Source: Dryomyza anilis (taxonomy: Eukaryota; Arthropoda; Insecta; Diptera; Dryomyzidae). Taken from it: a stretch of 64,000 bases of DNA. The DNA is taken from contig OX638131.1 in assembly GCA_951804985.1 (NCBI GenBank), positions 58,868,351 through 58,932,350 of the forward strand. The letters run 5' to 3'. The notes beneath the pieces are model-generated. The model searched no databases. It was not told the DNA's origin and worked only from the letters and a program-made list of their open reading frames with translations. The position numbers and the translations under genes are program-made. Each line of letters begins with the position of its first letter. Position 1 is the first letter of the stretch. Of the stretch, positions 56,662 through 64,000 are shown piece by piece.

Positions 56662-57309
56662 GCTACATAACAATGCAAGTATTCATATATTTCACTTTTG
56701 AAAAAAAATATATTTTTTTTCTTATATTTCGAAAATAATATTTTTCACGCATAAAAGCTAATTTGTATATTGTAGCGCAAGGTGTTATGGGACTAATATA
56801 GAAAAGTTACTTTCAGTATTTTCTTTTGTTGAATTTTTAAAAATACAGGAAGGCCAAAATAATGGTTTATTAAAAATGGGCTATATTTTGAAAACTAGAG
56901 CTAAATTTTGAAAACTTATACCATTTTCAGAATCAGTGCCATAAATGTATCCAATATTTGTTGAAACTTTTACTAAAATAATTACAAGATGGAATTAGAT
57001 TCATCTAACGAAGGTGGAAACATTTACGTTATGTTGTTTTTAATAATGCATTCAAAATTTACATTTAGTTTATTTCATATTTAGAATAGAAATAATATAG
57101 ATAAGTGAATCAAAATAAATGACAATAAGAATATTTTAAAAATATGTTAGTGCCTTAGTTTAATATTACTCATTGACACAGTGAATAAATGCATGATTGT
57201 TTATTTTATTTTCATAAATAGCAGCACTTTTAATACTTTTTATAGCATTTTTCTAATCCCGAAAATCCCGGGATTTCTGTTTTGAATCCCGGGATTATTT
57301 CGACATACC

Positions 57310-57530
57310 TATTACATATATATGTTCACATATATAAACATATATTTTTATATATGTTACCATATATGTTTACCATATATATTTTTAGATCAATAAAATA
57401 TATGTTGTAAACATATATAATTAATATTGATCAACATATATGTTCAAAATTATTGCTGATTTTGGTGGATTATATATGTTCATATATTTAAACATATATT
57501 TTTTAACATATATGAAATTTTCATCCGGGT
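57310..57530. repeat. ACATATATGTT word repeats
   Basis: More than twelve overlapping ACATATAT/ATATATGTT words in 220 bp, mostly self-complementary. Confidence 0.75.
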
Positions 57531-58468
57531 AACGCCTATTTAAAAAAAAAAATAGGACATCGTCATTAAAATTATTCACTTATTTTGAAATTTTTAGACC
57601 ATTTTTAGTTTACGAATATGGCGATCACTTGCAAGAAAATATTGTCAATATGTCGTTAACTGAGAACTTATTTGGTTTAAACGCAATTGGATATATATTA
57701 CTTAAATATTCTCTTTCTAATTCCGTTATCTGTTTTTCGATATCGCGTATCAAATCTGACATATTCAGCATTGACTATGCTCCAAATCGCAAATTTGCGA
57801 TGAAGGAGTCTTATTTCAAAAATATAAATTGCGAACACCTCAAAAATAAAATGAGTTTTCAACCCCTCCCTTAAACTCAAAAAGTCACATTCAAAATCAT
57901 TAAAAATTTATATATTTTCAAAGAAAAATAATTTGTAAGTAAAAATTTTATAATCTCCGTAAATATCTTAAAATTCAATTTTAAAAATAAAATACGTTAC
58001 TTTAGAAATATGGCTCGGGCAAAGCCTTGTTCAGATTTCGAACATTCCCTCATAAAAACGTAGAATTATCAAAGAAAATTACTCGTACTAATAAGAATAT
58101 TATGTAATTCATGTACAGGGCGTGACAGAAAGGAAACATAAATAATAAAGGTCTGTCTCATAATTGTTGTATATCCTTTTATCAGAACCTGTGATCAATT
58201 TGTTTAGAAGAATTTGTTTAGAAGTCTAAAACAATGCATACTTAGTTTTTCAATAGATTAATATTTGTGTTCACAGTTATAAGTGAAACAATGAAAATTT
58301 TACTTTTTTTCTTGTAGTTTCATCAAACCGAAAAAGCTCGTGAAGGACAGGTTGCCATTATTCAATCGATTTAAAATTTTGGTCAAATTAATCTTTCGTA
58401 TAATTAAATAAAACATTAAATCAAAGATGTTTTTTCTCCATACAAATAAGGACCAGTCTACTGTATAT
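57531..58468. other. No gene seen
   Basis: An 81-codon frame at 57629-57874 has no recognisable motif. Confidence 0.4.
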
Positions 58469-58855
58469 GCAGATAGTTACGAGATGATTGTCAAAATTGC
58501 AATGAAAATTTAGATATTTACAGTTGTTTGATAGCAAACATCGTGACTTGTGGGACATTTCCAGCAAAATTATTAGAATATTTTTACATTTGGCTAATAT
58601 AAAAATGGCAAGAATCGTACTTTATCTGTACGATCGAAATATCCACTACAATTATTCAATAAATCCAATGGTGTATGAAATGCGTCAACTCAAATATTAC
58701 ATTTTAATAGTAAAAGTGAAAATAAAAATTCCTGGTATTGAAATTTTTAACAGGTGATGAAAAAATGTACTCCTTCCTAATGACAACATCGTCACCTAAC
58801 CTGGTTCATCCGCGAAAAAGTTTCCAGTCGTTATACAATTTTACCGTCGCACAGT
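58469..58855 (+). repeat. Interspersed repeat Z, copy 2
   Basis: Same order of blocks as 4862-5240. Not flanked by the CCGTA-rich islands seen there, so Z is an element in its own right. Confidence 0.75.
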
Positions 58856-59420
58856 AGTTCGGCAACGTTTTTCATTTGCCAAAACTCTATCTTTTGTTGT
58901 AAACAATATTTTTCATTTAGTTTAACTATTTTGTTTTTGGATTTTAGTATATAACAGTTGTAATCAGTTTTATTTCGGCATGATAATTGATACTATATAC
59001 AAAAAAATATATATACTTTTTGCTTAAAATTTTGTACAGTTTTGAAAAGTATGAATTTTTGAACAGTTTTGAAAAGTATGAATTTTCAATTCGTTTTTTT
59101 CACTTTGACTTCTAATATCTGCTCCAGTGTAGGGCATTATTCGAATAAATTTGTATTCAAATAACAATTCAAACAAAATTTTATTCAGTAGTTTTTTAAT
59201 CGTTATTCAAAAAAACATTTCGTTATTTGAAATTTCAGTCAAATTTTTTTTATTCAAACAAATTTATTGAAATAAATTTTTTGTGAATAAAAATTTATTT
59301 TAAATAAAAATTTCAAATAAATTTAAAATGTTTTCCATACAAACCAAATTTATTTGTTATTAAAAATGTTTGAATAAAAAACGAAAAAAAATGATATATA
59401 TACAAATTGGGCTTTTTGTT
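58856..59420. other. AT-rich DNA, no gene seen
   Basis: Repeated AATTTTATTCA/TGAATAAAAATT words at 59150-59390 form loose inverted repeats; nothing coding. Confidence 0.4.
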
Positions 59421-59900
59421 CTGAATAAACAAGTAAAGTAAAGTATTTTATTGAGTCTTTTCGAACTTTTACAATGTACAATTTAGGTTAAACAATTGTT
59501 TCTAAAAATTAGAAGAATACTTAAAATTATATTGTATTGTTTTAATTCTTTTACATTGGTTATATTTAAATCAACTTGCTTCGTATTTCTGCCTCGTGTT
59601 AAATTAATTGTTGATTATGTGTTTAAATTGTTAAGTGCTTGCTCCCGACACTAAATATTTTTTTGGGGATTTATTTTCCCACATTTTTTTGGTCTTAACA
59701 CTAAAATAAAAAACTTAGAACTACGCATAAAAATAACTTAAACTAATAATAATATATAATTAAATTGATGACATTATTGGATTAAATGAACAAACTTTTT
59801 TTTGGTTTCTTTTTTTTTTTTAAAGAATTTTTATTTTAATATAAAAAGTTATTTTTAAGATTAACCTCGATTTGTGTTGGGAGAAGAATTTTTGTAAAAA

Positions 59901-62093
59901 TCAGGTAAAAGTGGGGTAGTAAAATCCATTTCCGTAGCAATTAATTGCCTCATTAATAAGACCAATAGGAGAAAGGTAATACGAATTAGACCAATTTGTC
60001 GTTTTTTGTGAATCAAACACTTGTTTTATTAAATAATTATCATGGAAAGAAACTCCTTTAATGAATCTTTCAAGCAAATAAAGAGCATATTTACATAGAG
60101 GATTTACAAAAGCAGTACTGTAAATGTAGTTGTTGGAGAATCGTTTAACATAAGATTCATAGTTTCTGTCGATACAGAGTCTTAAAACTTTTCGTTCAAG
60201 AATTTCAAATTTATTAGCAATAGATGGGGATATTGTAAACCAAATTGGAAATGCATACAGAAGAGCCGGTCGAATACTTACTTTATATATTAATAATTTT
60301 GTTTTTTGACTTAGATATTTACTATGTAAAAGTTATGCGAATATACCTTTAATTTTGTAAACTTTATTTAAAATTAATCTAGAGTGTTCATTAAACTTAA
60401 ATAATTTATTAAAAGTAACGCCGAGATATTTTAAACTATTTTTGAATGGGATTTCTATTCCATTTAAAAATAATTTCAAATTTTTACTTTCTGGAACTAC
60501 AGTATATTTACATTTTCCAGATGCATTACGCAAACAAATGGCTTTTGATTTTGAAGAATTAATTGAAATTCCCCAATTTTTGTAAAACTTGTGAACATGT
60601 GATAGATGCCTTGATACTATGTTCAGTGCTTCCAAAGGAGATTCGTGATGAGCATAAATTAGTGAATCATCCGCATATAAAATACCCCTTGAACCATTAA
60701 AATCATGTGGAAAGTCATGTATAGAAATGCTGTACAGTTGAGGAGCCAGGATTGAACCTTGCGGTACACCGCTTTTAACATAACCAAAATTTGAAAGAGA
60801 ATTATTTAGTTCAACACAAAATTTTCTATTAGAGAAGAAACTACTAAACATTTTTATAATAAAGGGGTCGAATTTTAATTTAATTAATTTAAATAATATT
60901 CCATCATGATAAGCACGGTCAAAAGCTTTTTCAATATCTAGATACACTGCAATTGTACATTTACTATTTCTTAAGTTAGAAATAACATCGTTATGAAATT
61001 TAAGAAGAGCATGCACTGTGGAATGTCTTTTTTTGAAACCGAATTGATGGCATGGTATATATTCTTCTTCCATATTTATGTCCATTTTTTCTCTGATTAC
61101 GTGTTCAAATAATTTACCTAAATTTGAAAGCATTGAAATTGGTCTAAAGTTTTCAAGATTTGAAGCTCCAGTTTTTTTCTTAATGGGGACAATTTTTGCA
61201 ATTTTCCAGATATTAGGGAAATAGCCGTTGTTCAAACAGTTATTAAATATTATCGTAAGGAATTTAAAAGCTAAAGGTGGAAATTTTTTAATGAGATAAT
61301 TTGAAATTTTATCTAGGCCAAAAGTTTTCTTATTGTTTATATTTTTTGAAATTAAAATTATATTTTCTACTGAAATTAGTTGCGAACAATTTTGAAGATT
61401 TAATGAATTAAATTGGGCATTAAAAACGGATGCACTGCAAGGTATATTATTAAGTAATTCGTCAATCGTGTTTGTGATGTCAGAGATATCTGGTCTGTTT
61501 GGAATTCTATATCTGTAGATTGATTCGAAATGATAACGGAATGATTCTAATATATCTGCATCATCAGTAATTTTTAAATTATTAACAGTAATTTCTTTGC
61601 ATGTCGAATTTTTCCTTTTACCAATAATGTTGAAAATTTGCTTGTATGCGTTTTGTCCTGGTTTAATTTTTTCAAGTTTCTCATTAAATATTTTTGCCTG
61701 TTCTTGTTCCACTTGCTCTTTAATAAAATTTTTTAAAAGTTGTATTTGTTTAGATAATAAGTTATATTCTGAACTTTTTCTATTATAATTTCTGTGAAAT
61801 ATATGTTTTAATTCTTTTTGCCAGTCATATTTTATACGGAATAATTTTTTTATATGATCAGATACAAAGAATTTTTTATTTGTTATTTCTATAAATTTAG
61901 AATGTGCAATAGTTACTGAATTAACTATTGAAGTGAATTTCTCTATTAAATCATCAATTTCAGAGTTTATAAGATTACTCTCTGATGGAGGAATTGATAT
62001 AATTCTTTCTTTCTGAAAGGTCGGACTAAAAAAGGTCCCAATTAGTTTTGGAAAATGAAGAGAAACTACGAATTTGTTGTAATATAAAATCAA
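59901..62093 (-). pseudogene. Jockey-like ORF2: reverse transcriptase
   Basis: RT motifs in order: KIVPIKKKTGASNLENFRPI (about 61205-61145), LDIEKAFDRAYHDG (about 60945-60905), SGVPQGSILAPQLY (about 60780-60735), ILYADDSLIY with the catalytic Asp pair (about 60690-60655). A TAA at 60333-60335 stops the 586-codon frame, yet the same frame stays open and protein-like for a further 143 codons (LIYKVSIRPALLYAFPIWF...) to a TGA at 59901-59903. So the stop is a mutation, or is read through, rather than the natural end. The join to the endonuclease needs a one-base shift near 62093. Confidence 0.88.
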
Positions 62094-62791
62094 ATTAAAT
62101 TGCTTAAATTTAAATTAAATTTAAGCATAAGTGGAAAATGGTCAGAAAAAGTGGGAAGGCTGCAAACTGAGAAATTTGGATTAACTAGTTCCAACAAGTT
62201 TGAACTTATAAAAAAATGATCAAGAAATGATGATCCAAGCGGAAAAGATGGCTTACTATCTGAAATTCTTGAAAAATCTAGACTAAAGTTTTGTAGCCAA
62301 TTTAATAAATTTTTACCATTACAATTGTCGATAGTATCACCCCAAGTACGATTTTTTGAATTTAGGTCACCTCCTATAAATGTACCATCATAGTTTTTAG
62401 CAAAATTAGCTAAATTTGTTAATCCAGAGAAAATTGACGATGAACAGAAATTGCACGGAAAATAAATTGATCCAAATAAAAAATGTTTGATGAAACCATT
62501 TACCAATAATTTGACTTCTATAAATTTATTTGGGAATAATAAACCAGGAATGGAAATACTATGATAATTATATGAGTTTTTAATAGCAATTCCAACTCCT
62601 TGGGAAGATTTATCTCGAATAAAATCATAATCCTCTAATGATGGATTATGACATTCTGGAAGAGGTGTTTCCTGAATAAAAGCAATATCGATATTATTGT
62701 CGTGAAGGATACTTAATAATTAAATTTTTCTACTTGATTCGATAAGTGATCTAACATTAAAAGTAAGTAGATTTAAATTTTTACGGCCCAT
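62090..62791 (-). pseudogene. Jockey-like ORF2 N-terminus: endonuclease
   Basis: Starts at ATG 62791 with NLLTFNVRSL (catalytic Asn region), IAFIQET with the catalytic Glu, GVGIAIKNS, then GGDLNSKNRTWG, LDHFFIS and FSDHFPLM with the catalytic Asp/His pairs. A TAA at 62720-62722 interrupts codon 24, otherwise the frame is continuous to 62090. This apurinic-type endonuclease nicks the target and sets the priming site. Confidence 0.85.
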
Positions 62792-63972
62792 ATTGTTTTT
62801 TAACTTGGGAAAGTAAATCCAAACATTCAGATTTAGCTTGAGAAGTTGATAAATTTCTATAGTTTTTCAAGAAATTATGAATTTTTTTTCTAAATTTAAT
62901 GGCTCTGGTTCTCAGAGTAATTTTGAAATTTTTAAAAATTCCTCGATTATTTGTGGTTTTTTATGCACGAAATTTGATTTTGTAAGAATTGCTTCAGAAT
63001 TTTGTTCGTAAAAATTGCTAGCATACGATTTATTGTGCGAAACAAATGAAGCTCTATTCAAAGCTTGGGTGGTATTTCTGATAGCGGTTTGCTTTCTTTC
63101 CTTAGCTTCATTTATTAATTTTTTTTATAAAGAATGTAGTTTTTGTAAGCGAAGCAACCCTTCCAATTGGATGGATGGCCAGATTCGTTGCAATTAATAC
63201 AAAAAGGAATTGAATTAATATTTTTTTTTAATAGACAATTACCTGGTTCGTGATTTTCATTACATTTTACGCATTTATATGTACGATTGCAGTTGTTGGC
63301 AGTATGTCCCCAGTATTGGCATCGTTTACATTGTATTTCTTTTGAATTTGATTTAGGAGCTTCCCACGTAATTGATTGGTTTAAAAGATATCTAATATGT
63401 TTTATATCATTTAACTTCTTCCCTGGTAAAAGGGAAATTAAAAATAAACCGGTATCGGTATTATTTCGAATAGAAAATAAAGTTGTAAATTTATCTACTT
63501 TTTGAAGAGTGTTCGGGACGACTTCTTCTAGAGCTTGTTTTATTTCATCGATTTCAGATTTATGATAAAGTCCCCTAAGAATCACACTAATATGTTTGAA
63601 TTTCTTTGGTGTGTAAGAATAAGAGTCGATTTTTTTTCTCTTAGAAGCGACATCATTTCAGCATGTGCTGATGCATCATCTAGATAAAGCTTGCTCTTTA
63701 CTTTACTTTTGTTTACGATTTTAAAATAAATTTTAGGTGATTGGAGGACAAAGTCTCTTTCGAGAAGGGGGAGATACTACCGAAGGAGGAGATACTACCC
63801 CACTATTACCTGATTTATTTTTCCTTGTGTTTTTAGGTGTAGTTTCAAATTCTAAATCTCCCAGTATGGCAAATTTATTTTCAGAATTTCTAGGTATACA
63901 ATTATTTTCTACGTTACAGCCATTCCTTATGTTTGGTTGGACATCATCTGTTGAAGCTGCAACACAATCCAT
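62785..63972 (-). pseudogene. Jockey-like ORF1: gag protein with three CCHC knuckles
   Basis: An N-terminal low-complexity part (63972-63733) is followed, after frameshifts near 63735 and 63640, by a segment (KKFKHISVILRGLY...) resembling the PRE_C2HC domain. Three zinc knuckles follow: CKRCQYWGHTANNC, CVKCNENHEPGNC, CINCNESGHPSNWKGC (about 63330-63165). After another shift near 63117 an Asn/Lys-rich tail reaches the ORF2 start. It binds element RNA. The start codon at 63972 is the first visible Met; the true start may be outside. Confidence 0.82.
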
Positions 63973-64000
63973 ACTAGAGGTATCTGAACAAATAGATGGG

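Larger units (their letters stand above)
55079..57306. mobile_element. 2.2-kb element with AGGGATGTCGA ends and CCCGGG palindromes
   Basis: Left end TTAGGGATGTCGATCCCGG and right end CGGGATTATTTCGACATACC are inverted. Both ends carry AATCCCGGGATT palindromes (55088-55158 and 57257-57295). The interior is AT-rich and contains a perfect 15-bp triplicate (55701-55745) and SINE copy 5. No transposase recognised, so non-autonomous. Confidence 0.7.
59421..64000 (-). mobile_element. Jockey-like LINE, runs off the right edge
   Basis: Minus-strand order: ORF1 (gag with zinc knuckles), ORF2 (endonuclease, RT), then a 3' UTR ending with AATAAAATACTTTACTTTAC (59431-59450). No RNase H follows RT, as expected in the Jockey clade. 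ORF2 starts with ATGGGCCG at 62791, overlapping the end of ORF1. The reading frames hold only a few stops and shifts, so this is the youngest-looking LINE in the window. The 5' end is outside. Confidence 0.88.

Overview
The window is AT-rich insect DNA, almost certainly from a higher (schizophoran) fly. The best evidence is a set of three spliced exons on the minus strand (54763-54711, 43682-43583, 34405-34027). Joined in phase, they encode the N-terminal half of the DEAD-box RNA helicase Me31B (DDX6/Dhh1 family), nearly identical to what is known of the Drosophila protein. This is the only host protein-coding gene I can support. Most of the window is its introns: intron 1 is about 11.0 kb, intron 2 about 9.2 kb, and the third intron starts at 34026 and apparently runs off the left edge (more than 34 kb), because the exon with the DEAD box is not seen.

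Nearly everything else is transposable-element debris, often nested. LTR elements: the end of a Ty3/gypsy-type pol (2-1221) and an older gypsy-type integrase (38365-39190). Non-LTR elements: a nearly full-length but dead LOA/I-like element with RNase H (6962-11516), a fragment of the same family (36085-37556), a second RNase H-bearing LINE (51430-53808), and a Jockey-like element on the minus strand running off the right edge (59421-64000). DNA transposons: a Tc1/mariner copy with perfect 27-bp terminal inverted repeats (15493-16772), a Tc1 remnant (46051-46556), a mariner C-terminal fragment (51015-51330), and many non-autonomous inverted-repeat elements. A tRNA-derived SINE family is present in five copies (near 5.8, 24.8, 31.2, 32.9 and 56.4 kb).

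Layout: 0-5.8 kb gypsy tail, a purine-rich tract and unassigned repeats; 5.8-11.5 kb SINE, inverted-repeat block and LINE A; 11.5-17.4 kb nested small elements, a 1.24-kb giant palindrome and mariner; 17.4-31 kb AT-rich DNA with hAT-like repeats, a 150-bp minisatellite and a decayed uncharacterised gene split by a SINE; 31-34 kb two SINEs and an inverted repeat pair reaching close to me31B exon 3; 34-54.8 kb me31B with transposon-filled introns; 54.8-64 kb upstream repeats and the Jockey element.

The DNA shows no operon, CRISPR array or phage. What is unusual is the intron gigantism of me31B and the readable order of nested insertions, several of which leave target-site duplications or an undisturbed second copy for comparison.
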